The notes beneath the pieces are model-generated. The model was given only the letters and a program-made list of their open reading frames with translations. It did not search any database and was not told where the DNA came from. A stretch of DNA of 64,000 nucleotides from Iris pallida (lineage: Eukaryota > Streptophyta > Magnoliopsida > Asparagales > Iridaceae): the NCBI GenBank assembly GCA_029216955.1, contig JANAVB010003400.1:12759147-12823146 (forward strand). Reading direction: 5' to 3'. Below, in pieces: positions 34,273-45,356 of this stretch; the stretch's first letter is position 1, and every line of letters starts with the position of its first letter. A program made the translations under genes and the position numbers.

Positions 34273-36306
34273 TATAGAAGCATGAAAAATCTTAGCTAAT
34301 AACATTCCTCCTCTACAGCGCACATGATACAATGGCGCAGACCGAGTATTAAAAAGACAACAGAAGATACGGAAAGAAGTTCTGTTATTATTATGCCTAC
34401 AAAGATCTAGTACAGATTCATCAAGGCTGTACTTAAAAGACTAATCCTACTTCTTCTACAAATGATCGATTACAAATTCAGCAAAGCCCAGAGGAGTCGA
34501 AAAGGGGTTTAGTCTTCATCAAAGCGCATCCCCTTCTTTTCGGTACGTATACTGGAAGATTGATCCCCATTGAAGCGTATTCTGACTTTCTTGTGCGCGT
34601 AACCCTCTAAATGCACATCACCTACTCGACTGAAGCGAGCAACTTCCTGAAGCAATGATTGGCCTGGGTTTCCAGAAGGTCTCAAAAGCCCAGAATGGGC
34701 AGGGCAGAACACAACCTGTGGCTCTTCGGGCTGGCCATCCACACAAAAGCTAGGTCATCAGGACCTCGAAGACGTCCAAGGCATCACCTAGGTTCGAATT
34801 CCTCATGAGAAGCATCCCAGCATGTTCCAAGGCTCATCAACAGTTCTTCTATGAAGGCATAGCCCCTTTGAACGAAGGAATCCTCAACCAAAATCTGACT
34901 TAGGCAAGGCAAACCACCGTTCGAAGCTAAGTTTAGATCCAGCATGGTGTTGAAGGACAAGAAGAATAAGAAGATGTGACTCTTCAGAAGAAACTCCCAC
35001 TATATAGGGCATGAGTGGTCCAAAACATAGGCCACATGGCCGCCGATCAAAATTCCTATATTAAGGGGATGAACCTATGACTCAGCACGATGAACCTTAT
35101 TAAATATAGTTCATTCGACTAAGTCCTAGACTATCCTAGGACCCCTTAAAATTCTTCAAGTAACGGTGGCACTTAAAAGGGAGTCGTTTATTAAGGAGCG
35201 GTCATTTATTGCTCATTAAAAGAAGACTACAACGCCAATGCCTTCAATCTAGAGGCGCAGCTACATTCCTGCGCCAACCTTAGGCGTAGATTGGCGATGT
35301 TTTCATACCACCACAACTGCAATTGCGCAGCACTCTGCTCCGACCCAGAAGCTTAACTACCTTTCGTCAGAGACTTGGGAGACACCGTTTGCCTCCAACA
35401 TAAGCCTGACTGCTACTCAAAAGAACAGTAAAATGGTCTATCTGAAGGCGCAGCCTACTCGTCGCCTTAAAGCATAGTGACTTTATCCGAAATACAACCT
35501 ACTCGTTGCCCCTAAAAGTACAGAGGCCCCGTTGTCTTCGAAACATTGTCCACTTGTTGCCCTAAAGCATAGAGGTTTCGTCGTCTCCAGAAACACAGTC
35601 TACTCGTCGTCCCAAAAGCACAGCTAGTCTTGCCTAAAGTACAGACAGCATGGTCTCATCCAATCGGTTAGCATAAACCGCCTCTCTCAAAGATAGGATT
35701 GGGATTGATCAAGTTGATAAATGTAGATTGATTTAAATCTCGGACGAAGATTACACAGAATCCAAATCTGAGATAGAATCCCAAGATTTTCTCGGCTACA
35801 TCCAAACAAGCAAATCGGCACGCACCACATGTCACCTCCTTCGGTTATTTTAATAACCACCAAATATCTCGTTTGAGGGGAATCTCAGCACCCACCACGT
35901 GTCAGTGCCACAGAAGCCCTCATCATACAAGGATGGCAGATTATTTTTTATCTTGAAACCCTAATGCACATCGCATATGTGCCCCTATCCCCTATAAATA
36001 GGAGAGGTTTTTCCCCAACAACAAGATCGACAAGGCGAAAAAGATCTACAGAATTATCAAAATCTTCAACTTCGGCATCCTCCTGATCGGCAACCCTAAA
36101 TTTTATCGAAGGCACCAGAAAGTCAGAGCAAGTCTCATATCATCATCAGATCATCAACGGAGTAAAGGAGCTGCTGCAGTGCTCGATCTCCACCGTCATA
36201 CTTTTCAAAAACTTTTGTACTTAGATTTTTTCGCATAAGAATCGATTGTACTCTTTTTTACGTTCATAATACAAAAAGTCTGTTCAACCTTTTGTCATGT
36301 CAAACA
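34273..36306 (+). repeat. Tat-2 3' LTR
   Basis: 2034 bp, collinear with 21838-23884, starting tatagaagcatg and ending ...tgtcatgtcaaaca. TATA box at 35993-36000. The many differences from the 5' LTR show the insertion is not recent. Confidence 0.93.
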
Positions 36307-36950
36307 ACTGTTAGTCGCCCCGATATCATGTTTAGTGTTTGCCTATGTGCTCGTTATCAAGCCAACCCTAAGGAATCACACATGACCGTAGTTAAGCGTA
36401 TCTTTCGATACCTTGAAGGCAATGTTACGGTGGGCTTGTGGTATCCTAAAACCACATCCTTTGACTTGATCGGTTATTCGAATGTCGATTTTGTTGGATG
36501 CAAAGTCGATCGTAAAAGTACCAATGGCATGTGTCATTTATTAGGCAAAGTTTTAGTCTCTTAGTTTAGCAAGAAGCAAAACTCTGTCCCACTATCTACA
36601 ATAGAACCTGAATATATAGCTGCAGGACGTTGTTGTGCTCAGATTTTGTGGATGAAGCAAACCCTTGCAGACTATAATTTATCCTTTAAGCACATTTCTA
36701 TATTCTATGATAATACTAGCGCAGTTAACCTGACCAAGAACCCAGTATGTCACTCAGCACTAAGCACATAGAGATAGGACATAATTTTCTACAAGGTCAT
36801 CAATTGCAAGGCACTATTAATCTAGAGTTTATTGACACTGATCATCAGCTAGCACACTTTTCACAAAACCACTTACCGAGGAGAGTTTCAACTTTCTTCG
36901 TCGAAAATTAGGAATCTTGGATGAAAACATCATACAATAAATTTTACCTG
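36307..36950 (+). pseudogene. Copia-1 RT end and RNase H
   Basis: Reading resumes with SRPDIMFSVCLCARYQANP and continues through VKRIFRYLEG, YSNVDFVGCKVDRKSTNG, the STIEPEYIAA segment and DNTSAVNLTKNP. The catalytic positions read Asn (normally Asp in YSDADF), Glu and Asp, so the first acidic residue is altered. A TAG at 36562 and frameshifts after 36760 end the coding. It joins directly to the sequence left of Tat-2 at 21837. Confidence 0.92.
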
Positions 36951-37254
36951 CGCACTCACTTGTTAAATCATAATTCATACCTGTTACATTATTTTGGGTA
37001 CAAGCTAAAATGGCTCTTCTGACAACAAGACGTAAAAGCCTAAGCGACACGGTACCTAGTGTCTTTGGACTACTGCTAGCGAGGATCCGGCCCCTACAGC
37101 TAACCTGAGGCGATTGACATATATTGATCAATGATTCACAAAGTTTGTCGCATGTTCCATTTACTTTATGGCTTATAAAATCCATTATTCTTTTAATTCT
37201 AGACTATCTTTTCTCTTTTAGTGACCATCCTCAATCTTTTGAAGCTCTGGACAT
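36951..37254. other. Spacer between pol and ORF3 module, Copia-1
   Basis: Includes a block at 37000-37110 (gacaacaagacgtaaaagcctaag and following) that matches Copia-2 at 45200-45290 in inverted position. This is conserved non-coding sequence between the two elements. No reading frame. Confidence 0.6.
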
Positions 37255-37500
37255 ACCAGAATAGAGCTCGGGCCTAACTCTGGCTTTTGCAGAACTCGGG
37301 CCGAACTTTGTACGGTGAGTTCCAGAACTTCCAGCCATTCCTGGCCGTTGGATCTGCCTTGATCAAAACAAGTTGTCTACCATAGCAGCCGGTCCCACTT
37401 TATAAAACCATGAATTTTTAATCTCTCTTCGTTGGCATCATCTTACACCTCTCTCCAACCTTATTTTTTCCAAAACCCTAACCCTAGAATTCTCTATTTT
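37255..37500 (+). promoter_or_regulatory. Putative internal promoter of Copia-1 ORF3
   Basis: Two palindromic motifs of the LTR-promoter type lie at 37263-37281 (agagctcgggcctaactct) and 37289-37310 (aactcgggccgaact core). A TATA box (tataaaa, 37401-37407) and a cctaaccctag telo-box-like element near 37478-37488 follow. The ORF3 start position is 37624. The same order and spacing occurs in Copia-2. The promoter function is inferred from motif content and conservation. Confidence 0.55.
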
Positions 37501-37623
37501 GGTGCTTTCTCCTCTCCAAGCTCAAGTTTTAAAGCTCTTTGGGGATTCTCTTCCAATCTCCATTAATCTTTTTAAGGTATATCACTTGTAGCCTCTCTCT
37601 TTTTCAATTTCACAATTTTTTTA

Positions 37624-38864
37624 ATAGCACCTAGACTTTTCAATAGAGGAAAGAGGATTAGGACTGACGCTTCATCATCTAATCCTCCTTCTTCTCCTAA
37701 TGTCAATCCCCCTCATCCATTGTTCAACCCACCTTCTTCTCCCAAGGCCAACACTTACAATGAGCACATCTTCATTTTGTTAGAAGCCTCTAACGAGTGG
37801 TATTCCGATTTTTGCTCACGTATTGTTGTGCCGAGACATCCCATCAATTTTACTATATTTTCTAAATTTGATCCTAACTTTAAGGATCTATGTCTTGATG
37901 AACTTGTGTCTACATCTTCACTAATTTATCTCAATGCTATTCAAATGTTCTATTGTAACATGACCCATGACGATCATAAAATCTATTCTCGGGTTGCCGG
38001 CATCGACATTGTGTTCGACAACTTTGACTTGGCTGAATATTTAGAACTTCCGGACCCCAATTCTTGGGAGCGTATTGTCGTTGCTCGTGAATTCCAATTT
38101 GCTGGCAATATAACACTAGAAGGCTTTAAGGATATGATATATGCACCCAATACTCGCCCTCGTAAACTTCATGCCAAGTATCTCAACAACCACTTCTATG
38201 AACTTCATCGCATCATTTTCTCTTCCATCCTGCCCAAAGTTGGATCTACTGATGAAGTCACGTACCATGAGATTACGGCACTATATTATCTACACTTTAC
38301 CATCCCTTTCAATTTTCCATGCACGATGATGGACTGGATGATTCGTACAAGGAAGAAGCCAAATTACTTGTCTATGCTATGTATCTTCCTATGATATTTG
38401 CTGCCTTCCATATTCCTTTATACGAATGTTAGTTTCTAGCAGCTCCTCCCTATCTATCTAAGGCTCGTAGGACTTCTCCTGTACATGTTCCTCCTTCTCT
38501 TATTGAGGACAAGTCTTCGGACTCTGATGCCCCTCAGCCTGAGCTATCTGCCACCTTAGACTCCATCCGAGACATGTTGCGCTACCGCTTCTATTTAGAA
38601 GATGATCACTAGACTCAGCTGGACTATCGGATCACTCTTCATATGAGCGCCATCAGCAACACACTATAAGACATCCAGTACAATATGGCCTGGCATCCTA
38701 CTACGCCGCTTCCTACGGGTCGGGACCCTTATCGTGAAGGCTACAGGATTGACGACCCTTGGGCCATGCGGTATCTGGATCCTGATGCAGCATTTGTTGA
38801 TACTCGTCACTCTGCTAGCAAGCCATCCGATTCGGCCGGTCCATCCCGTTCTCATGCTCCGTGA
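37624..38864 (+). pseudogene. Copia-1 ORF3, SIRE-type additional protein
   Basis: About 413 codons after pol, where SIRE elements carry an extra ORF sometimes called envelope-like. The start codon is ATA where Copia-2 has ATG (APRLFNRGKR follows in both). Conserved blocks include FILLEASNEWY, HPINFTIFSKFD, LDELVSTSSLIYLNAIQMFYCN, IVFDNFDLAEYLELPDP, KVGSTDEVTY and TMMDWMI. The C-terminal part has DSIRDMLRYRFYLEDD and ends with a GYRIDD...MRYLDPDAAFVD segment. A frameshift near 38355 and three nonsense codons break it. The core resembles the 'putative plant transposon protein' family. I see no signal peptide or membrane segment supporting an envelope role. Confidence 0.75.
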
Positions 38865-39370
38865 TGGCTGTGGTCTCCTACTTGTTGCTTCTACTGATGC
38901 TTTTTGGTTATGCTTTGTAGTTTGTCATTTCATAACTTTAGTATTATTTCTACTATGCTTTTACTTCACTTCATATGTATAACTGTGAGTTTCTTTCTTC
39001 TGGATTATCAAAACTACTAGTTATCTCTATTAAAGTTTGGTTATAGTTAAAGTTGTGTGATTGCTCTCGTCACTTTGTCTATCTTTTATCTCTATACAGA
39101 GGAGTTATGCTATATTTTGCTAAGTGACAAAGGGGGAGAATAATATATATTTGATGTGATAATGTATATGATATGATTTTATTTATTAATTGTATTGTGC
39201 TTGGATATGAACTTTGTATCAGGACGAAAACGAAAATATCTATTTGCAGGGGAAACGACATATCTATTTGCGGGGAAGCCACTTTATACGTGCAAATTAT
39301 TCTATCTCCTTCAACATGTGTCCAGGTATAAATATTGAGAACATACAAATATTATTTTGTCAATTATCAA
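38865..39370. other. Copia-1 3' untranslated region
   Basis: AT-rich with no coding. It ends just before the purine tract aatatgggagat. A caaagggggagaa tract at 39128-39140 could be a secondary purine tract. Confidence 0.6.
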
Positions 39371-39961
39371 AATATGGGAGATTGTTGACCCAAACTGGAT
39401 CACAGTCAACCTAATTTAGAGAATTAATAAAATGACAACTGATATGATCCAATACGACACATCAGAACATCATCTACGATCCAATACAAATGTATCAAGT
39501 TCAAGACAGACGTCATCGACAAAGTTGTTATATTGCAAATGTACTTGTACTCAGTCTGTAATTTTTTAATTTATTGAGTCTATGAACATGTACGTTGAGT
39601 CGCACTGAGTCATCTCAAACCCCCGACTTACTTCTCCAATCTCCACCATACAAAACAAAACAATCACTGAACCAAACTAAACCAATCTAGCCCATATAGA
39701 CTTTCTGGCCTAAGATAGACAGAATTTGGGCCGAACTCTGCCCTCTAAATTTCAAGAACCTAATTTTTAGGGACACCATGCTATAAGCTGTCCAACGTTC
39801 AAATTTTTGAATATTTGGGATAGAAATCTGGCCAAACTCTGCCTCCCCTGACTAGTATAAATTGGGCTTCATTTCTCTCATTTCAAATCATCTCTCACTC
39901 TTAATCTTCTAAGCCTTATACCTTCTAAGCCTTACTCTTCCAATCTACTAGCCTCAAAACT
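39371..39961 (+). repeat. Copia-1 polypurine tract and truncated 3' LTR
   Basis: PPT aatatgggagat at 39371-39382, then the LTR from 39383 (TGTTGACCC) matching 16472 onward. It keeps two palindromic motifs (39719-39741, 39820-39843) and the TATA box near 39855. It stops at ...gcctcaaaact, where LARD-2 begins. aaact (39957-39961) is the expected target repeat, and the other LTR half should follow the far end of LARD-2. Confidence 0.92.
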
Positions 39962-41928
39962 TGTAAGCCCTCTGGATTATAGGGATTATTTTAAATTTTA
40001 TTAAAGTAATTATTTTCATGAGATATTTTATTTATAATTATTTTGATCATTAAATATACTTCTTCGTGACTTTGATTTTTGGAGCGCAAGAGATGTCAAT
40101 ATCTCGAAATGCCCTTCATGAGCTTTGATCTAGACAAGTTTATCTTCATGTTGATATATCATGCCCCACTCAAACTTATTCCCTTATACTCTTTTTGCCT
40201 TGCACAACTTCAGGCCAATTTAGGCCATTTGATCGTTGAATATTTGTTATTTAATTTCCCACTTTTATCTTTGATCATCATATGCACGTTTCCGCGACTT
40301 CTAATTTAGAAGCACATGGCTAGTCATTTTCTTCAAACCAACTGGTCATACATGATCTACTCGAGACACTCTCTGCACATGACCTTCATGCCCCACTCAG
40401 ACACACCATTTTGTGCATTATTTTTATCGTACAACTTTTCTGACATTTGACCCAATCTCGATTTACCCCACTGAGTCATATTTACTTCCAACTTGAATTG
40501 GAGACGTCATTTTGACCCAAACTTGTCGACCCAAGATATGGACACTGCCCATTTTGAGTCTACTACACACCTGCCACTGATGTCATATCCAATTGAGTTC
40601 CCATATGCTATTTATTTATCCTTGTTTTTAAATGACTAATCTGAGTTATTTAATTCCATGAGACAAACTTGTGACCCAATCCAACATATTTGGGTCCAAC
40701 CCATGCTTCATGTTGTTCCCTCATGAACATCCCACACAAATATCTCTCATTGCACTTTGTAGACATTTCATTCTCTCTCTATATGTGTAAATATCCCCTT
40801 CTCTCTCTTTCTAATAAGTGAATTATATATACATATAACACTCTCTCTCTCCTCACATCACCTCACCCCCTCTTCCACATCACCAGCACACGCCCTAGCC
40901 GAAGTCTCTCTCCCCCTCAACTTTCTCTCTCTCTTTCTCTCTTTCACAAACACCTATATCTCTCCATTTTTCTAATAATATATAACATATATATACACAC
41001 TCCTCACCATACTCTCTTCCTAACTCCCATACAGCCACCCATACTTTTCCCACTCTATTCAACGCTCACATCCTCTCCTCTCTCCTCTCTCTACACCCGA
41101 AAGCCTACCTCTTCCTCATTTTCAACTTCATCATCTTCCCCATCACCATTTCTATCATCAAAGCACTTCATCGTCTTCTCCATCACCATTTCCATCATCA
41201 ATCTCTTCATCATCCTCCACATCACCATAACAATCTCCTTACTCCTCCTCCTCCCTTAACCCGTCCTCGGCCAGCTGTCGTGCACCGCCAGGCCAGCCAC
41301 CGCCGACCTTCCTCCTGGCCGACAAACCCTAGGCGGCGGCCCTCCTCAATCAGGCTGCAATAGCAACAGCAACTAGCTGCGTAGCAGCTACCATCGCGTG
41401 TGCTTTTCGTACCGCCGCACGCGCGAGGCCGGCCACCGTCGACCGCCCCTAGGCCAACGCCCCTCCGACGAACCCTCGTTCACCATCACACACCGCCCCG
41501 ATAGCAGCCCAAGCGACAGGAAGTCGATTTCGACATTTACGTCAAAATCCCGCCGTGACGCACGTTTCAAAAAGTCTGAATGCATGTCTCGAGGCAACAA
41601 CTTCGCACGTATTTTTGGACAATCCGACCATTGGATCATTGCACTCCTTCATCCATTGCAATCTTGGTATATAGCTCTACCTCCACCTCAAGTTTCATTC
41701 GTTAATTCGATCATTTGCTATGTCAAAATCAGCCACCAAGTTGCCCGAATAATTATGTTTATTTTGGACAGTTTTGTGGAGCCAACATCGTCGACTTGTA
41801 TCTTTGTCATCGCAGCTCCGTTTGACGCACCACCAGTTCCTGTGCTCAGCTAGTATAACCCTCTTCTTGTGTTATAAGTTTCGTTCTAATGTGAGCTTGT
41901 TTGATTGGTTAAATTCGACGCCAAAGTT
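39962..41928 (+). repeat. LARD-2 5' LTR, first part
   Basis: The first 650 bp match the 3' LTR at 62221. Then come CT-rich microsatellite-like stretches (40760-41130) with repeated catcatcttccccatcacc-type units, and a GC-rich segment (41270-41480) like the GC block of LARD-1 at 12020-12130. A 151-codon frame at 41398-41853 has no domain and lies in LTR sequence. The last bases aaagt (41924-41928) are the Copia-2 target repeat. Confidence 0.75.
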
Positions 41929-42879
41929 GAAGAACAGGTAGGCAACTCTAGAGGGGGTGAATAGAGGGGGTGAATAGAGTTTATGACAATAATGGCCAAA
42001 TAAAAAGTAAACTCTTTTCACCAACAGTAAATAATCAGAGTAAATATGAAAATATAAATATCAAGAGAGCATACGCAAACACATCGAATTTTAACCGGGT
42101 TTCTCTCGTGGAGGACTAGTCCAGGCCTGAGAACTCTAGCTCAGGATTAAATTCGCTATTTATGAAATAGTAGTTACATTCCGTGCCTTTTCTTCCGAAG
42201 AGCACGTCAACTTCTTACAAAGATCGCAGTGGCGATGCTTGGAATTTTCCAAGCGACTTTTTTGACTCTTGTACAAATGCCTAACTGAATAGCACTGAGC
42301 ACATTAAGGCTTAGGAAGCTTGTAGCTAGTAGATGAGAAGGTTAAGGCTTATATGCGACTTTATAGAGAAGAGAAGAGAAAATTAGATGATTGAAAATGA
42401 GAGAATTCAAGGCCTATTTATACTAGTTAGAATAGGCAGAATTCGGCCAGAATTATGTGTCAAGAATTCAAATTTTTGGCCGTTGGACAACTAGCATACA
42501 GCAAACCCTAAAAACTAGGGTCCTATAATTTAGGGGACAGAGTTCGGCCCGAACTCTGTATGGAGGCATAGTTCGGCCCAAAATCTGTCTTCAGAAGACA
42601 TAATTACTTAAATGGGCTTTGTGGGCTAGTTTAGTTTGGTGGAGCTTTTGGTTTATGGTTTGGAGATAGGTATAGGCCCAAACCACTCAGTGCTACTCAG
42701 TTTACATTTATCTAGACTCAATAAATGTAAAAATACAGACTCAAAAACTGAGTATGCTGCAGGAGAAAGTCGACGTCCGTCTTGCACTGAGTTATGTCTT
42801 ATTGTGTCATATTATATTATGACAAGTATCATATTGTCAATTTTATCAATATTTGGTTGACTGTGATTTTGTGTCAACA
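41929..42879 (-). repeat. Copia-2 3' LTR with promoter motifs
   Basis: 951 bp, on the minus strand from TGTTGACAC (42879) to ...gttcttca (41929). It has a perfect palindrome cagagttcggcccgaactct(g) at 42538-42558, two further variants at 42437-42457 and 42567-42589, and a TATA box (tataaatagg on minus, 42413-42422). The purine tract at 42880-42893 reads aatatgggggaga on the minus strand. Confidence 0.95.
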
Positions 42880-42893
42880 ATCTCCCCCATATT

Positions 42894-43335
42894 GATAATT
42901 GACAAAATGATATTTGTATATTCAATGTTTATACCTGGACACATGCATAGAAGCAATAGCTCCTCCGTAATTAGTGCATAGAAGCAATAGCTCCCCCATA
43001 AACAGTACTTCTCTGTAATCCAATGTTCCTATTTCCTGATAAACACAATCTCTACCAAAACATAGATAACATACATAATTGATGATATAAAAAATCGAAT
43101 ATCAAATAATTCTTCCCCTTTTGTCATTTAACAAACTTAAACAAACAGAAATTTCTAAATGAAAGTAACTAGCAAGCACACCAAAGTAATGATAAACTGC
43201 ATAGAGAGTCTGAAGTTTCACATTACATAGAATGAACTAATACAATAAAAGCAACTACATAAAATAGAAGTCTATATTGCAGAAAAACTAAACATAAGAT
43301 CCTCAGCAGCAGCAGCAGGTAAGGGACCACATCCA
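42894..43335. other. Copia-2 3' untranslated region
   Basis: AT-rich, no supported coding. A repeated gcatagaagcaatagctcc unit occurs twice (42944-42962 and 42977-42995), a local tandem duplication of 33 bp. A ccccttttgtcatttaac segment near 43118 matches, inverted, the caaagggggagaa zone of Copia-1 at 39128. Confidence 0.6.
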
Positions 43336-44588
43336 TCATGGAGCGCGAGATGATCCAGCACCGTCAGATGGATCAGTATCCGAACGTCGAGGATCCACGA
43401 AAGCCGCATTCGGATCAAGATAGCGCATAACCCGAGGGTCGTCGATACGGTATCCGTCGCGAAATGGATTCCGCTCCATAGGAAGTGGCATAGAAGGATA
43501 CTGAGACATAGTGTATCGGATGTCATGCAGTGAGTTACTGATGGCACTCATCTACAAGGTGGTACGATAGTCGAGCTGGGTCCAGCGGTCGTCCTCCAAC
43601 ATGAAACGATCACGAAGCATGGTCTGAATAGACTCAAGAGTAGCAGGAGGAGCGGGCGCAGGCTGCCCAAGAGCAGGTGCATCAGCCTGAGCATCGGAGT
43701 GCTCGGACTCAGCAGGAGATCCGACAGCTGCCTGAAGCCGCCTTGTCTTAGATAGGAAGGCAGGGGCTGGAAGTAATTGGCACTCATCGAGAGGGACATG
43801 AAAGGCACGAAAAACTATAGGCAAATAGAGAGCATAGACCAAAGATCGTGGTCGCTTTCTAGCATTGATCATCCAGTCCATCATGGTACGTGGAAGGTTG
43901 AACGGGACATGGAAGTGAAGGTGATACAAAGCAGAAATCTCAAAATAGGAAACCTCATCCGTCGATCCAACTTTTGGCAGGATCGTGGAAAAGATAATAC
44001 GATGAAGCTCGTAGAAATAGGGGTTTAGGAACTTTGTAAGTAACTTGCGTGGATGTGTGTTTGGGGTACACAAGTCGTCCTTGAAACTCCTAACGAAAGA
44101 CCTATCGGGGAATTGAAACTTGCGAGCATCGATAAGCTTCTCCCACGAGTTGGGATCCGAAATCTCGAGATATTCCGCAAGTTCAAAGTCATCAAATGAT
44201 ATGTCAATTCCAGTAACACAAGAATATAAACTTGCATCATCAATGTAAGATTACAATAAAACATTTGAATTGTATTCAAGTAGATGAGTGAAGTAGTAGA
44301 AACTAATTCATCAAGACCCAAATCATGAAATAATGAGTCATAACGAGAAAAGATAGTAAAGTTGATGGGATGGCCCGCGCACATGGGACGTGATCGAAAA
44401 TCATTGAACCATTCGTTTGAGGCTTCCAATGACACAAAAATTCGATCATCAAACGTGTCGGGGTCAATGGGTCGTGGTGGATTGAAAAGAGGGTGAATAG
44501 GTTGATCATCACGAGGAGGAGGAGGGTTCGATGAGAAAGCACCCTCAAGTCTAGCTCTCTTTCCTCTATTAAACAACCTAGGTGCCAT
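43336..44588 (-). pseudogene. Copia-2 ORF3, SIRE-type additional protein
   Basis: Starts with ATG at 44588 (MAPRLFNRGKRARLEG) and ends at 43336 (...GAGSSRAP), about 417 codon positions. It is collinear with Copia-1 ORF3, with shared FVSLEASNEWF, HPINFTIFSRYD, LDELVSTTSLIYLNTIQMFYCN, ILPKVGSTDEVSY, TMMDWMI and MRYLDPNAAFVD blocks. There is one frameshift near 44230 and one stop at 43552. Between these lies an Ala/Pro/Ser/Asp-rich hinge. Function is unknown. The conserved length in two families suggests it was selected in their ancestors. Confidence 0.78.
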
Positions 44589-44724
44589 AAACAATGAAGA
44601 AAATATGAAAATTGAGATAGAGAATAGGAAGAAATTATACCTCAAGAAAATAGTGGAGGATGGACGAGAATGATGCAAAAAAACTTCTCTTTGAATTTGG
44701 AGAAGAAATTCTCACATGGAAGAG

Positions 44725-44960
44725 AAAGCTAGGGTTAGGGTTTGAAGAGGAAGGGTTTTGAGAAGTTTTGGAGGAGGCAATGGAGAAGAGAGAGAGGGAG
44801 AAGTCGATTTTAAGAAGGGGGTTCGAATGGTCGGGTGAAATCTGGACCCTAGGATGAAAAATAGATGAGTGGCTGTCCCCGACTAAAGTTCTAGAATGAA
44901 CAGACCGAATTCGGCCCAAACTCTATGTTAGGCAGAGTTTGGCCCGAGTTCTGTGTTCTG
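44725..44960 (-). promoter_or_regulatory. Putative internal promoter of Copia-2 ORF3
   Basis: Two LTR-type palindromic motifs at 44901-44927 (ttcggcccaaactct core) and 44931-44955 (agagtttggcccgagttct) lie 313-367 bp from the ORF3 ATG. A TTAAAAT TATA-like site is at about 44807-44813 and an ACCCTAACCCTAG box at about 44724-44737. Order and distances mirror Copia-1. The TATA-like site is weaker than in Copia-1. Confidence 0.5.
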
Positions 44961-45356
44961 GGACCAGAACTGAAGCCAGGTTGAAAAAGTTTGAAACTAA
45001 TGCATAGTTGAAAGAATTTAAAGGAGGGAAATAAAATGTTAGAATTTCAAAAGCAGAAAATTTTCAAAATGAGAGCTTAATAGAGTGAACAAAAATGAAG
45101 TTCAAAAATTTGAATTTAGCAAGTTATAAATAAAAGTAAACCATGTAATAAACAAGGAGTTATGACACAATTCAGTATGGTAAAACTGCCAGGGGATAGC
45201 TGTAAGGGCAGGATCCCAGCTAGCGGTAGTCCAAAGACTAGTGCACCGTGTCGCTTAGGCTTTTATGCCTTGTTGTCAGAAAGACACTTTCGGCTTGTAC
45301 CCATAGCAAAGTCATCATAAGGAACCATGACATAATCGATATTTATGCAGGCTACT
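44961..45356. other. Spacer between Copia-2 pol and ORF3
   Basis: No coding. Contains the block at 45190-45300 (including ctagcggtagtccaaagac) whose reverse complement matches Copia-1 37010-37110. Confidence 0.6.

Larger units (their letters stand above)
21838..36306 (+). mobile_element. Tat-2: Tat-lineage Gypsy retrotransposon
   Basis: About 14.5 kb with LTRs at 21838-23884 and 34273-36306, a Tat-type primer-binding site and a complete order of gag, protease, RT, RNase H, second RNase H and integrase. The flanking target repeats are actac (21833-21837) and actgt (36307-36311), differing by two transitions. It split the Copia-1 RT/RNase H region: Copia coding stops at ...LLHLTT and resumes at SRPDIMFSV. 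Tat-2 itself holds a reversed solo LTR at 27432-29172. Confidence 0.93.
16472..39961 (+). mobile_element. Copia-1: SIRE-type Copia retrotransposon, interrupted
   Basis: It has a full 5' LTR, tRNA-Met primer-binding site, gag, protease, integrase, RT, RNase H, a third ORF, a polypurine tract and a 3' LTR cut short at 39961. Tat-2 is inserted within the RT/RNase H region and LARD-2 in the 3' LTR. The left flank offers caaag (16467-16471) as the target duplication. Its partner would lie beyond the window. The third ORF and the gag coiled coil fit the SIRE/Maximus clade. Multiple lesions make it non-autonomous today. Confidence 0.93.

Noticed and set aside
37624..38864. ORF3 as a viral envelope gene
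   Set aside because: No signal peptide, membrane anchor or cleavage site is visible. The envelope-like label is historical, so I leave function open.
41398..41853. 151-codon frame as a host gene
   Set aside because: It lies in the LARD-2 LTR, has no domain, and its openness follows from a GC-rich stretch.
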